Shown one piece after another: positions 34,954-44,278 of a stretch of 64,000 nucleotides of DNA. Source of the stretch: a virus; the IMG/VR virus record IMGVR_UViG_3300025009_000009, positions 1-64,000 of that record, one strand, 5' to 3'. How positions within the stretch are numbered: the stretch's first letter is position 1; every line of letters starts with the position of its first letter. Below the pieces are notes generated by a model that was given only the letters and a program-made list of their open reading frames with translations, was not told where the DNA came from and did not search any database. The translations under genes and the position numbers were made by a program.

Positions 34954-35421
34954 TTATAAATTCTTAAATTCTTCGAATGTTAATGGACTTTCTGGTAAAA
35001 CTTGTTCTTGTGTTATATCTCTTAAGTACATTCTATAGTTCTTCATTAGTATTAATTCTTCTGATGTTATAGGGTAATCAGAAAGCATATACTTATCTGT
35101 AGATTGTAGTAGTACATTTCTTTTGTTTCTTAACTGTTCTATGTTATACTCATTAGTAATGTCTTCAATTGTGATAACATAATCAGCTTTGATTGTGTAT
35201 TCTGTATATATAACAGTTTCTCCTAGTATTTCTTCTGTTTTTTCTTCTTGACTAAGGATTCTAGAAAGAAGTTCTTCTGGGACTGTTCTTAGTTTACGTT
35301 CTGGTAAACCTATTACCTTTTCATCAATTTGTTGTTGTAACCAAGAGTCAATTCTTTCATCTTCAACTTTTGATGGATAGTATTTATTTGTTATTTCATT
35401 ATGTATTATTACTTTTTTCAT
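34954..35421 (-). CDS. Tail fibre assembly chaperone-like protein
   Basis: 155 residues. The C-terminal 60 residues (RNKRNVLLQSTDKYMLSDYP ... EELILMKNYRMYLRDIT ... P) have the pattern of phage tail assembly chaperone/XkdW-like domains, which often follow fibre genes. Here it directly follows the fibre gene at 35433 in transcription order, as expected for its chaperone. Confidence 0.7.
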   Translation of the reverse strand: MKKVIIHNEITNKYYPSKVEDERIDSWLQQQIDEKVIGLPERKLRTVPEELLSRILSQEEKTEEILGETVIYTEYTIKADYVITIEDITNEYNIEQLRNKRNVLLQSTDKYMLSDYPITSEELILMKNYRMYLRDITQEQVLPESPLTFEEFKNL

Positions 35422-35432
35422 ATATTATCCTT

Positions 35433-37718
35433 TTAATCAATATTAAAAATACTTAATCTAGTTCTACTATCACCTGAACTAACATTTAATGTTGAACCAT
35501 AATTGTGATATAATTGTAATTCAAAGTAGTCTCCAGTTACTCCGGTTAATATCCCTGAAACTCTCTGCATTTGGGGTATTGCTGGAGTTAAAAAATCCAT
35601 GTATCTTGGTGATGCTATTCCATTTTTAAGAACTTTCATTGATGCATTCGTTGGATTATTTTCAAGCCAAATCCAAACATCAATAAAAAAACTTCCATTT
35701 CTTTTCAATCTTATCTTTCCATCACTTTCAATCATTCCATGTGTGTCTTTTATTTTTGTTGGAAAAATAACAGTTGTAAATGTACCATCAATTAATGAAT
35801 TGCCACCTGTTGCAACATAATTAACTATTACTTTCTCACTCGCAGCTATTGTAGCTGGACCTGATTCTCTAATTATAAATATACCATTGGCACTGGCATT
35901 GGAACTTAGCGTACCTCCTACTCCCATTGTAATTTTTAACATATCTCCAACATTCAAAGGCAATGCTGTATTAAGGAAAAAATCTGTTTGATCTCCTAAT
36001 CTAAAGGACTTGACAATAGAATAAGATCCTCCGACAGGTTTGTATTGTAATTGTATAGTATCACTTGTCACAGCTGTATATTTTAATTGCGCTCCTATTC
36101 TATAATCGCCTGCAATTTGAGTTGTAAATTCTCCAGTAGAAGAATTATAAGAGGAGTGAGTATCCTTGACTTTTGTTTCATAAATTACAGTTCCACCAGA
36201 AGAAATTGTTTGTCCATTAGAACTAGAGTAAATTGTAGTGTTTACTCTTGTATCTGCTCCATCACTTAAAACTACATTAGAAGACCAACCAGCTACAGGA
36301 ATAAAATTAGTATGAAATCTATATTCAGTTGAATCTTCAAATTGTGCATTTCCATCTACAGCTTGACAAGCGTCTTGTGCCGAACCATTATTTCTAATAC
36401 CAAAAAACAAGGATTTATTAGAACCATTACTATATGTATTAATAATCCAATCAATATTTGAAGTACCATCTTTGTATAGAATTCCGATAGGTGTGTAGTC
36501 ACCATCAATCCCTATTTTATCAAAAGTTACACTAGTGTCTGTTATTTTAGCAGCGGTTGCTGTGCAAGTACCTGTAGTAAACCATCCCATATATTGAACG
36601 CTATCACCAACTCTTCTTTTATAAAATTTAGCAGATGATATTGTACCAAATCCCTCAGTTGTTGGTGTAAATTCTGTCCAATCTGTTGACGGAGTTCCAG
36701 TAACTACACCTTTACTATTAGCTACAACAACATTATCAAATATAAAATCAAAATTCAAAGCACTAGTAGTTGTAAAATGTATATACAATCTATAGTTTGT
36801 ACTAGTATTTGCGTTAGCTTGAAATTCTCCTTTATAACTTCCAGAACCATCAAATATATCTGGCGTTAAAGGAACTATAACATCGGCGTCTTGATCACTA
36901 ATAAAAGCTTTAACATCATTATTTACATAGCTAAAATTAGAAGTTACTTGATATAAAAAACTTAAGAAATGTGGTTTACTAGCATATCCTCTAGGAACAA
37001 CAAAGTCATAATAATAACCTTCACCTTGAACAGATGTTGATCCAGTTTTAGCAATTTTAAATGATGCTATACCATCTAAAACTTCACCAGCGGTTGTTGT
37101 TCTAGTTAAAGCTAAATTACCACTAGGTGCTCCTCCAGGAGTTATTTCTGGTGTTGCTGCTGATGTTGTGTTTTTATATGCTGTCCAACTAGTTGTATCA
37201 TATAACGCTTTACTATTTCTAATATAACTATCTTCTAAGTATTGACTAGTAAAAGTAGTACCATTATATTGTAATAAATCATAAGCAGCAGGACTACCAA
37301 CAACTAAATTATCAGTATCAATACTTTGAGTATTAATTGTTCCAAATATATATTTACCACCTACAGCTATCCATCTAGTAGTTCCACCATCGTTAGTACT
37401 TAATATAAAAGTATTATCATCAGTCTCAGAACTATTAGATTCATAACGATAGAATGATTCTGTTTCAACAACATAAATTAAATCAGGCTCAGAATAACCA
37501 GTAGCTGCTTCAGCTAATGCTACTGTTGTGAAAGTATCTAAACCTCCACCACCTCCACCCAATGATACCCAACTTGTGGTATCTAAATCATATCGCCAAT
37601 ATTCTTTAGCATAACTTCCTAATCCATCACTAGCCCATAACTGCATATCGACAGGATTTGATGGTGGATTGGTTGTTGGTTCAACTCGAATTCCTTTTTG
37701 ATAAGTTCTAATACTCAT
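35433..37718 (-). CDS. Tail fibre with C1q-like domains (receptor-binding candidate)
   Basis: 761 residues. The N-terminal 60 residues (SIRTYQKGIRVEPTTNPPSN) look like a virion-attachment peptide. A carbohydrate-binding-like jelly-roll region (about 175-330) follows. Two C-terminal C1q/TNF-like domains (about 470-620 and 625-760) share strands such as GEFTTQIAGDYRIGAQL and GSFFIDVWIWL. Such domains bind receptors as trimers. The next gene encodes its putative chaperone. Confidence 0.72.
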   Translation of the reverse strand: MSIRTYQKGIRVEPTTNPPSNPVDMQLWASDGLGSYAKEYWRYDLDTTSWVSLGGGGGGLDTFTTVALAEAATGYSEPDLIYVVETESFYRYESNSSETDDNTFILSTNDGGTTRWIAVGGKYIFGTINTQSIDTDNLVVGSPAAYDLLQYNGTTFTSQYLEDSYIRNSKALYDTTSWTAYKNTTSAATPEITPGGAPSGNLALTRTTTAGEVLDGIASFKIAKTGSTSVQGEGYYYDFVVPRGYASKPHFLSFLYQVTSNFSYVNNDVKAFISDQDADVIVPLTPDIFDGSGSYKGEFQANANTSTNYRLYIHFTTTSALNFDFIFDNVVVANSKGVVTGTPSTDWTEFTPTTEGFGTISSAKFYKRRVGDSVQYMGWFTTGTCTATAAKITDTSVTFDKIGIDGDYTPIGILYKDGTSNIDWIINTYSNGSNKSLFFGIRNNGSAQDACQAVDGNAQFEDSTEYRFHTNFIPVAGWSSNVVLSDGADTRVNTTIYSSSNGQTISSGGTVIYETKVKDTHSSYNSSTGEFTTQIAGDYRIGAQLKYTAVTSDTIQLQYKPVGGSYSIVKSFRLGDQTDFFLNTALPLNVGDMLKITMGVGGTLSSNASANGIFIIRESGPATIAASEKVIVNYVATGGNSLIDGTFTTVIFPTKIKDTHGMIESDGKIRLKRNGSFFIDVWIWLENNPTNASMKVLKNGIASPRYMDFLTPAIPQMQRVSGILTGVTGDYFELQLYHNYGSTLNVSSGDSRTRLSIFNID

Positions 37719-37781
37719 TTTTTCTCCTTTTTTATATCAGTTTCACAGGAAGTGGAGTACTTCATTGGTTTATACCAAAGG

Positions 37782-38411
37782 TTATTCCTGATATTTATTA
37801 CTTTTTCTTAAATTATCTATAGCAAATAATGGTTGTAAATTAGTATAGTGAAAACATTTCTTCTGTTCTTCTTCATTTGTTAAATCAAATTTACTAATTG
37901 GTTTAATATGATCTATATGCCAAACTATTCCTCTATTTTCCCATGTCATCCCTTCCTTAAATTGTTTTTCTAAATATATTTTTAATTCTTCAATTGTACA
38001 TCCAACCAATTCCATAGTTTTTTTATATTTTCTAGTACCTTTTAAAACTTTATTTATTTTTGTACGAATTAACCACATAAATCTATATTCAGGATCAGAA
38101 TGATATCTTTGGTTAACATATCTTCTCTTATAATCTCTAACCTTCTCTATATTATTTAATCGCCAATTTTTATTTCTTATTTTTATTTTATCTTTATTTT
38201 TTAAATATCTCTCATGACTTTTAATCTTTTTTTCTTCTTCAGTCAATTTAATTTTTTCTTTTTTTGGTTTTCTATTTTTTTCTAAATAAATTTTCCTTTC
38301 TATTTTTCTACATTCTTTACAATCATTTCTTAAACCATCTTTGGATGAAGTTTTTTTACCAAATTCATTTAACTCTTTATCTTTTTTACATTTTGTACAA
38401 ATTTTTCCCAT
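37782..38411 (-). CDS. HNH homing endonuclease
   Basis: 209 residues: an N-terminal four-Cys zinc finger (CTKCKK...CKEC, residues 5-34), a long Lys/Arg-rich DNA-binding linker, and a C-terminal HNH core (VWHIDHIKPISKF ... NLQPLFAIDNLRKSNK). It is free-standing between two fibre genes, the usual place for a mobile endonuclease next to its own target. Confidence 0.88.
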   Translation of the reverse strand: MGKICTKCKKDKELNEFGKKTSSKDGLRNDCKECRKIERKIYLEKNRKPKKEKIKLTEEEKKIKSHERYLKNKDKIKIRNKNWRLNNIEKVRDYKRRYVNQRYHSDPEYRFMWLIRTKINKVLKGTRKYKKTMELVGCTIEELKIYLEKQFKEGMTWENRGIVWHIDHIKPISKFDLTNEEEQKKCFHYTNLQPLFAIDNLRKSNKYQE

Positions 38412-38420
38412 TTTTATCTC

Positions 38421-40025
38421 TTAATCCAAATATATACTAGTAGCAAAATATTTAATAAATGCAGAACTAAATCCGGCAAAGTTCGGACTTGAATAAGTTA
38501 CTTGACCAGCAGACACATCAAATGTAATTCCTGATACATCACCAGAATGGTTGGCATCTAAAACCCATGTACCATTTTTATTAACTAAATTTAATTTAAA
38601 CATTTGATAATAATCAACAGTAGCATCAACGAAAACATATGCTAGTATTTCAACACAATGAGTATCAACATGAAAATTCATACCTAATACGTTAGTGTTT
38701 GTTTGATTATTTTGTAAATTAGCTACTCCAGTTTTTTGTTTTGCATATTTCCAAGTTTGTGTTCCTGAGATTTCTGGATTAGTATAAGTTTTATTTGTTA
38801 ATTCTTGAGTATCACTTGTTCCTACAATACTTCCTGTTACACCATGAACACCACTTGAAGGATCATCAACTTCAGCACCGTGTTCAAAGTTAGTAAAAGT
38901 ATTATTATCAGCATCCATAGTTTTATTTGTTAAAGTTTGGTTATCATCTTTACCAACTATGTCTGAGGTAGTTCCATGTGTTGTTGTATCTAAAATGTGA
39001 TTATTCAAATCACTTGCAACAGTTCCAGTATTACCAGATACTGTAGCAATTGCTGCATCTAAATCATCTAACACATCTTGTACGTTAGAAGAATTACTAT
39101 ATGTAAATTCATCTATTGTACTTATAGCTGAAGCATCATGAGCATCTGTTACATTAGTTATGTGATTGCTTAAATTAGTTCCAACGGTACTTACAGCACC
39201 TTCAGCGGTTTCTAACCTTCCCTCAACCTCATCTATAGCATCTTGTACATCGGTCGCTACAAGCCCAGAAACAGCGTTATCGTAGGTTATCTCACTAGCT
39301 TGGTCATGATTAGCAATAGCATCGTTGATCGCTTTATAGATACAAGCGGACGTTGCTATATGGGTTTCATTGTTAATCAACCCTGTCGTTGCTGTATCCA
39401 ATATACTACTCTTTATATTTGTAGTATTTATATTACTAATTGTGCTGTTATCAGCATTTATAGTTTTGTTAGTTAATGTTTGGTTATCGTCTTTACCAAC
39501 AATATCACTAGTTACACCATGTGTTGTCTTATCTAATTCATGATTTGAAAGATCTGTTGCTACGTTACCTATGTTTGTTTCTGCTGTACCTAGTCTTCCT
39601 TCAACTTCATCTATTGCAGCTTGAACATCTGTGGCTACTAATCCAGAAACTGCATTATCATAAGATATTTCACTAGCTTGATCTTTTGTTGCAATAGCAT
39701 CAGCTAAAGCTTTGTAAATAGAAGCTGATGTTGCTAAATGTGTTTCGTTGTTGATTAGACCTGTTGTTGCTGTGTCTAATATTGAAGTCTTTATGTTTGT
39801 GGTATTTATGTTAGTTATTGTACTAGTATCAGCATTTATTGTTTTATTTGTTAGTGTTTGAGTTTGTGTATCGGTAATTATTTCTCTATCAGCACCATTT
39901 ATATGTACTTTTATCTTTTCATTATTTTGATTATAAAGATTACCTTCAGAAGATTTATCATATGTTCTAGACGTTAGTTCTTTAACTAATATAATACCTT
40001 TAATCCATGCCCATGCTTTTTTCAT
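38421..40025 (-). CDS. Long repeat fibre with shared C-terminal module
   Basis: 534 residues. It has two nearly identical repeats of about 125 residues (DNQTLTNKTINAD ... ILDTATTGLINNETHLATSA ... VEGRLGTAETNIGNVATDL), plus partial copies of DNQTLTNKT near 365 and of TDTQTLTNK near 55. The C-terminal about 100 residues carry the module shared with the proteins at 31076 and 40047 (GITFDVSAGQVTYSSPNFAG). A classic long trimeric fibre. Confidence 0.72.
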   Translation of the reverse strand: MKKAWAWIKGIILVKELTSRTYDKSSEGNLYNQNNEKIKVHINGADREIITDTQTQTLTNKTINADTSTITNINTTNIKTSILDTATTGLINNETHLATSASIYKALADAIATKDQASEISYDNAVSGLVATDVQAAIDEVEGRLGTAETNIGNVATDLSNHELDKTTHGVTSDIVGKDDNQTLTNKTINADNSTISNINTTNIKSSILDTATTGLINNETHIATSACIYKAINDAIANHDQASEITYDNAVSGLVATDVQDAIDEVEGRLETAEGAVSTVGTNLSNHITNVTDAHDASAISTIDEFTYSNSSNVQDVLDDLDAAIATVSGNTGTVASDLNNHILDTTTHGTTSDIVGKDDNQTLTNKTMDADNNTFTNFEHGAEVDDPSSGVHGVTGSIVGTSDTQELTNKTYTNPEISGTQTWKYAKQKTGVANLQNNQTNTNVLGMNFHVDTHCVEILAYVFVDATVDYYQMFKLNLVNKNGTWVLDANHSGDVSGITFDVSAGQVTYSSPNFAGFSSAFIKYFATSIYLD

Positions 40026-40046
40026 TATGTAATTCCTTTAAATGTA

Positions 40047-40715
40047 TTATACTGAAATTATTGATTTGGCAAAAAACTTTAATAAAGAAGCGTGAGATCC
40101 AACTTCTCCACTTAAAACTTCTGGATTATAGGTTATTGTACCAGAAGAATTTATATCAAATTCAACCTTAGCATCACCTAATCTTCTTTGGGCTAATACC
40201 CAACCTTGAAGTGAGTAGTTTCCAGAAAGGACACCACTCTCTACTAATTCAATATCAAACTTACCACCAACATCAGAACCATTAAATGTTGAAAGAATAC
40301 TAAAAGATGTTGCATTTATTCTAGTAATAACAAATGTACTGTCTATGTTTGAAGTATCTGTTATTGTTACAGTATCACCGTTGTTTAGATTGTGATTATA
40401 TGAAAGTACCACAATTGTGGTAACTCCATTACCAGTATAGGAAGTTATTTCTTTAGTAATCCGTCTTGATATGTTATATGGAGCTTCAAATGATCTAACT
40501 GTTGAAGAATTGAAATGGAATGTTATTATTTCTTTAGCTCCAGAAGTATTTAGTATTGTTTCTGAAGTTTCAATAATGTCATCTGGACCTTGGAGTGTAT
40601 TTAATGCATCAATAATTGCATTTATTATATCAGCTTGTTCCTCACCCCAAGGAGCATTCTCACCTTGAAGTGGTAGGTTATAAGTCTTATTATTAATATA
40701 TACGATTTTAGACAT
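40047..40715 (-). CDS. Fibre/appendage protein with shared module
   Basis: 222 residues. The N-terminal YINNKTYNLPLQGENAPWGEE resembles short appendage anchoring segments of other phages. A beta domain (about 85-150) is inserted, and the last 45 residues (KVEFDINSSGTITYNPEVLSG) are the end of the module also seen at 31076 and 38421. It is the first gene downstream of a perfect late-promoter site. Confidence 0.65.
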   Translation of the reverse strand: MSKIVYINNKTYNLPLQGENAPWGEEQADIINAIIDALNTLQGPDDIIETSETILNTSGAKEIITFHFNSSTVRSFEAPYNISRRITKEITSYTGNGVTTIVVLSYNHNLNNGDTVTITDTSNIDSTFVITRINATSFSILSTFNGSDVGGKFDIELVESGVLSGNYSLQGWVLAQRRLGDAKVEFDINSSGTITYNPEVLSGEVGSHASLLKFFAKSIISV

Positions 40716-40739
40716 TTGTTTTCCTTGATGTTATTATAT

Positions 40740-40756
40740 ACATTAATACTTGATAA
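40740..40756 (-). promoter_or_regulatory. Late promoter motif (perfect copy)
   Basis: Minus strand TTATCAAGTATTAATGT, 17/17, 24 nt before the start of the gene at 40715 and just after the capsid-gene terminator. Confidence 0.75.
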
Positions 40757-40782
40757 GATTAAATAAATACTGGAAATTAGAT

Positions 40783-40825
40783 AAAAAAAAGGGAGAGCAG
40801 AACGCCCCCCCCCCCCCCCCCCCCC
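40783..40825 (-). terminator. Terminator after the capsid gene with a G21 tract
   Basis: On the minus strand a run of 21 G (40805-40825) is followed by CGTTCTGCT, then CTCCC and T8. GGGGG pairs with CTCCC to give a terminator-like hairpin before the U-tract. Because any five G of the run can pair, the hairpin can slip. Confidence 0.7.
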
Positions 40826-40852
40826 TAAAGGTAGGATAACTGTTTGTTATAA

Positions 40853-42988
40853 TTAGTTAACGATACCAGTGAATACGATATTGCGTCCTAAAGCATTACA
40901 GAAAATTGCTAAGTCACAATAAGTACGATATTCAATACCGTTTTGATTTTCAAGAACAATTAACATTTCTTCATTTTTTCCTGGAAGATTGAAAGTAATA
41001 TCAGAAGATCCAACTCTTTCAAAAGATTCAAGGTCAAGTCCGAAAGCTATTCCTTCTTTAACATAAGTACAGCTAATGATTTCAATCAAACCATTTTGGC
41101 TATGAAATACGATAGTTTGTGAACCATTCTCATATTTCTTGACATCATAAGACTCATCAAATAGTCTTTTTGCTGTTTGTTCATTTAACAAATCAGACCA
41201 TGTTTTAGGATTAACGAAAAGAGAAATCTTTCCTTCAAGTCCTTTAGCTACTGCATCAGCAATACCATCAGAAATTTTTTCGAATGATAAAGCTCCACCT
41301 ACTGGATAAACGTTACCTGTCCATAAGCTGTAATCAGTAGAAACACCAAAAATGTTACCAGTAGTAGTTGTTAACATTTTATAGATACCCATAAATTCGT
41401 TACCCTTAGCACCATGCTCATAAATAACTAGTTCATCACCAGCTAATTTAGAAGCTTTCAAAGTAGCTAAGTTATCACCTACAGCAGAAGCCATATCAAC
41501 ATAAAGTCTTTTGTTTCTGATATCAACTTTAGTAATTTTGATAATAGTAGTGTTCATTGCTGAATCAGTTAGATTATAAATATCTAACTTCATTTTCTCA
41601 CCACCAACCCAAATTCCAGGTGCCCATTCAGCTACTGTAATATCAAAATAAGCAGAAGCATCATCAACAACACTTATAGTAGCCAATCCAGATTGACCAT
41701 AGAAACATTGGTATTCATGCTTCTTATAAGTTGAATTTAAAAGGTTACGAACAACATGTTTTGTTGCTTTACCGTAAGCAGCAGCATCATTAATGGAACG
41801 TGAAATAGCTGCGAATGATAATTGGGCTTTCAATATCATTTCACAACCTTTTACTGTTGCTTCTTTAGTAGCTCCTGAAATTGCATCTTTTAAAGTTACA
41901 ATTTCTCCAGAATCACCGTTGTAAGAAACTCCGTGCTCTAACATATTGTTATTACTAGCTTTTGATGCTAGTAAGTTTGAGTAATCAAACTCTCAGTTTT
42001 ATCTATTTTATAACTGAGATCAGAAACAACTTGAATTTTATAAAGCATATCAGGATGAATATAATCTTTTATTAAATTAATAAATCTTTCTTTATCTTCT
42101 TTTTTTCCAATTCTAATATAAGGATAAAAATTATGTTCAAGATATACTTTACTATGAATATTAAATTTTTCTAATAATAAATTAGAAAGTTTAATAACAT
42201 CTTCTTTTGGAAATCCACCTAAAGAAAATTTAAAAGCTTTTAGTTTTCCTTTATGACTTTCTTTTGAACCATCGTCCATAAAAAGTATAGCTAAAGAAAT
42301 TTCATTAAAATGTTTTAGAACATAATCAGTTATTCTTTTTTTACCATCAACAATCATTCTATAATATAAAGAAGTAAATTTATGATGTACAGTTGTCCAA
42401 AATCTATAAAAATTTTGTCTTTTTCCCGAAGGTGATGTCATAGATTTAGCTAAACACATTTTACTTCCAACACCATATTCTGTTGATATCAAATCTAATT
42501 TCCATTTACCATAATCTTTTTGTTTCTCACAATGACCAAAAAGTATATGTTTATTTTTTTTTCCAGCAAAAGAAGAATCTCCTAACAATGTCCCTATTAA
42601 AAACGCTTTTTTATTTTTCTTTAATTCCAACATTCGAACTCCCTATTGGGTTTCTTTTATTTTTTCAAGTTGACTTTCGCATCTTCTTTCGAAGTCCTTT
42701 CGTTAAGTCGTTCAGGCTGGTTTTACCCTTGCCCCTTGTTACCTTTATTATATTATAGAAAGGCTTCCAAGTCAATTAGAAAGGATTTTACTTGGGCTTA
42801 GATTGCACTATCTATTGTTAACCCAAATTAATCGTATTCTTGTATTCCAATCCCATTCTTTTATTAGGTGATACGAAAGGTATCATCTTAGAAATCTTAA
42901 CACCTTCTGGTATTAAATCAGTTAATTCGCCATAAATGGATTTATGAAAACCATTTAGAGCTGCCATATCATTATGATTATAAGACAT
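40853..42988 (-). CDS. Major capsid protein, interrupted by a group I intron
   Basis: Two exons: 42821-42988 (56 codons, MSYNHNDMAALNGF...NTINLG) and 40853-41941 (362 codons from LEHGVSYNGDSGE). The 879-nt stretch between them is a group I intron. The spliced product is 418 residues. The Met at 41944 is the last intron codon, not the start; the real start has AAGGAGTTTCT before ATG at 42988. Size, position right after the scaffold gene, and composition identify the HK97-fold-type major capsid protein. Residues such as GQSGLATISVVDDAS and FVNPKTWSDLLNEQT are typical of this class. It forms the capsid shell. Confidence 0.88.
41942..42820 (-). mobile_element. Group I intron in the major capsid gene
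   Basis: Splice sites follow from pairing. Exon 1 ends TTGGGT and pairs with AGCCCAA (42792-42798) to form P1 with the required U.G at the splice site. Exon 2 starts TTAGA and pairs with the adjoining TCTAA (42798-42802) as P10. The intron ends in G. Downstream of the guide lie GAACGACTTAACG (42701-42713, R-like) and AAGATGCGAAAGTC (42672-42685, S-like), whose GACTT/AAGTC form P7. Splicing rejoins the frame as NLG-LEH. It carries a LAGLIDADG gene behind the catalytic core. Confidence 0.9.
41968..42633 (-). CDS. LAGLIDADG homing endonuclease (intron-encoded)
   Basis: 221 residues with two LAGLIDADG-type helices, FLIGTLLGDS (11-20) and SLAILFMDDG (113-122), making a monomeric two-repeat enzyme. 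Conserved GCG-like and GGFPKED segments follow. It is encoded wholly inside the intron, after the core and 26 nt before the 3' splice site, with a GGGAG ribosome site. It should cut intronless capsid genes at the exon junction to spread the intron. Confidence 0.9.
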   Translation of the reverse strand: MLELKKNKKAFLIGTLLGDSSFAGKKNKHILFGHCEKQKDYGKWKLDLISTEYGVGSKMCLAKSMTSPSGKRQNFYRFWTTVHHKFTSLYYRMIVDGKKRITDYVLKHFNEISLAILFMDDGSKESHKGKLKAFKFSLGGFPKEDVIKLSNLLLEKFNIHSKVYLEHNFYPYIRIGKKEDKERFINLIKDYIHPDMLYKIQVVSDLSYKIDKTESLITQTY

Positions 42989-43019
42989 ATAGAAACTCCT
43001 TAATTTATTTAAAAAATAT

Positions 43020-43042
43020 CATTTATAGACTACCTATAAATG
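43020..43042 (-). promoter_or_regulatory. Hairpin in the capsid mRNA leader
   Basis: A perfect 9-bp inverted repeat CATTTATAG/CTATAAATG with a 5-nt loop, 32 nt before the capsid start. Followed on the minus strand by ATATTTTTT. It may be a 5' stabiliser, an RNase site or a weak attenuator. The whole 42989-43219 stretch holds no convincing gene. Confidence 0.55.
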
Positions 43043-43144
43043 AAAAACCTACTTTGTTTGTTAATTACTCTTTTTCTATTTCTGGTATTTCATAATCCAT
43101 CGTTGGGTATATGAAAATCATAATAAATACTAAAATAATAACCC

Positions 43145-43161
43145 ACATAAGTACTTGATAA
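43145..43161 (-). promoter_or_regulatory. Late promoter motif (15/17) for the capsid gene
   Basis: Minus strand TTATCAAGTACTTATGT, two differences from the consensus, 156 nt upstream of the capsid start, between the scaffold terminator and the leader hairpin. Confidence 0.6.
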
Positions 43162-43185
43162 TTATGTTGTACTAAGATAACAAAG

Positions 43186-43208
43186 GGTTACCTATTAGCT
43201 AGGTAACC
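43186..43208 (-). terminator. Terminator after the scaffold gene
   Basis: A 9-bp stem GGTTACCTA/TAGGTAACC with a GCTAA loop, followed on the minus strand by CTTTGTT. It separates the scaffold transcript from the capsid promoter, giving the capsid its own strong transcript. Confidence 0.75.
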
Positions 43209-43219
43209 TGTTTAAATTA

Positions 43220-44170
43220 TTATATTTTACTCCAAAAATCTTTTTGTTCTATCGTTTTAAATTTTCGGTCAATAACTTCTTTATTTGGTTTACTTCCAGT
43301 ATCCTTTATACTATTACTAGTTGGTGGTGCTTCTTTTTTAACTGGTTCAGCTTTCTTTCTTTTCTTTATTATTTGTCCAACTTTATCTTCACCCAACAAT
43401 TTTTCAATAACTTCTAAAGGCATTACACTAGCTATCGATTTGATTTCATTTAGTATTTGATCTTTAACCAAAGGAACGATATCATTAAAACTAACATCAA
43501 TATTATTCTTCAATGCTATTCTCATATATCCAGTCATTCTATTAATAATCTCAGGATTCATTGGTAATTGATTCTTTTCAATAGCAGCCATCAAATCTCT
43601 TTGATATTCAGCAGCATATCTATCTTGTAGTGCTTTCATTTCAATTTCTTCAGCACGTTTTTTAGCTTTCTGTTCTTCTTCTTCCTTTTGTCTAAGCTTT
43701 TCTTGAAGTTCCATTAACTCTCTATCTTTTGGATCTAGTTGAGCTTTCTCTAATTTGTCATTCATTATCTTTTCAGAAAGTCCATCAATATCAATACCCA
43801 TTTTACGTAAAGCATTAGCTGTATCTTTTTGTAAATAGTTAAAGAAGTCTTGTAAATCCTTTTGTACCTTAGCATCTTTCTTTTCTAGTTCAGCAGCTTT
43901 TTGTGCTCTTTTCTGTGACATTTCAGCAAGTTGAACCATTCTAATTAGTTCTTCTTCGTTAGCTAAGTCAATTTGTTTTTCAATTTCTTTACCATCAACT
44001 TTAATGTTTAACTTTTTTAAAGTTGACTTAACTGCGTCTTTCATTTCAGGACTAGCTTCTGCTGGTTGTTCTGGTGCAGCTTCAACATTACCTTCTTCTG
44101 GTTGTACAACAGCTTCTACATTTTCTGCTGGTGCTTCTTGTGATGGTTGTTCTTGTGTTACTTCAGCCAT
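43220..44170 (-). CDS. Scaffolding protein
   Basis: About 316 residues. It has an acidic Glu/Pro/Ala-rich N-terminus (VEAVVQPEEGNVEAAPEQP), a long central coiled coil (about 75-190) and a basic C-terminal end (KKRKKAEPVKKEAP ... TIEQKDFWSKI), which usually binds the capsid. This composition, and position between portal and capsid, is diagnostic for phage scaffolds. The frame is open from 44191, but AAAGG fits the ATG at 44170. Confidence 0.82.
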   Translation of the reverse strand: MAEVTQEQPSQEAPAENVEAVVQPEEGNVEAAPEQPAEASPEMKDAVKSTLKKLNIKVDGKEIEKQIDLANEEELIRMVQLAEMSQKRAQKAAELEKKDAKVQKDLQDFFNYLQKDTANALRKMGIDIDGLSEKIMNDKLEKAQLDPKDRELMELQEKLRQKEEEEQKAKKRAEEIEMKALQDRYAAEYQRDLMAAIEKNQLPMNPEIINRMTGYMRIALKNNIDVSFNDIVPLVKDQILNEIKSIASVMPLEVIEKLLGEDKVGQIIKKRKKAEPVKKEAPPTSNSIKDTGSKPNKEVIDRKFKTIEQKDFWSKI

Positions 44171-44278
44171 AAATTTTCCTTTGTTTACCATCCATATAGG
44201 ATAGGTGTATTATTTTCTCCATCGATAGTGATAGGAGAATGACGAGTAAATCTTTCGAAAAACTCGTCAAAATGTATA

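Noticed and set aside
40853-41944. Taking the Met at 41944 as the capsid start
   Set aside because: The ATG is the last intron codon by P10 pairing, has no ribosome site, and the upstream exon with AAGGAG supplies the true start.
43055-43153. Minus-strand 27-codon frame (MWVIILVFIMIF...) upstream of capsid
   Set aside because: Its ATG lies inside the late-promoter motif, leaving no room for a leader or ribosome site.
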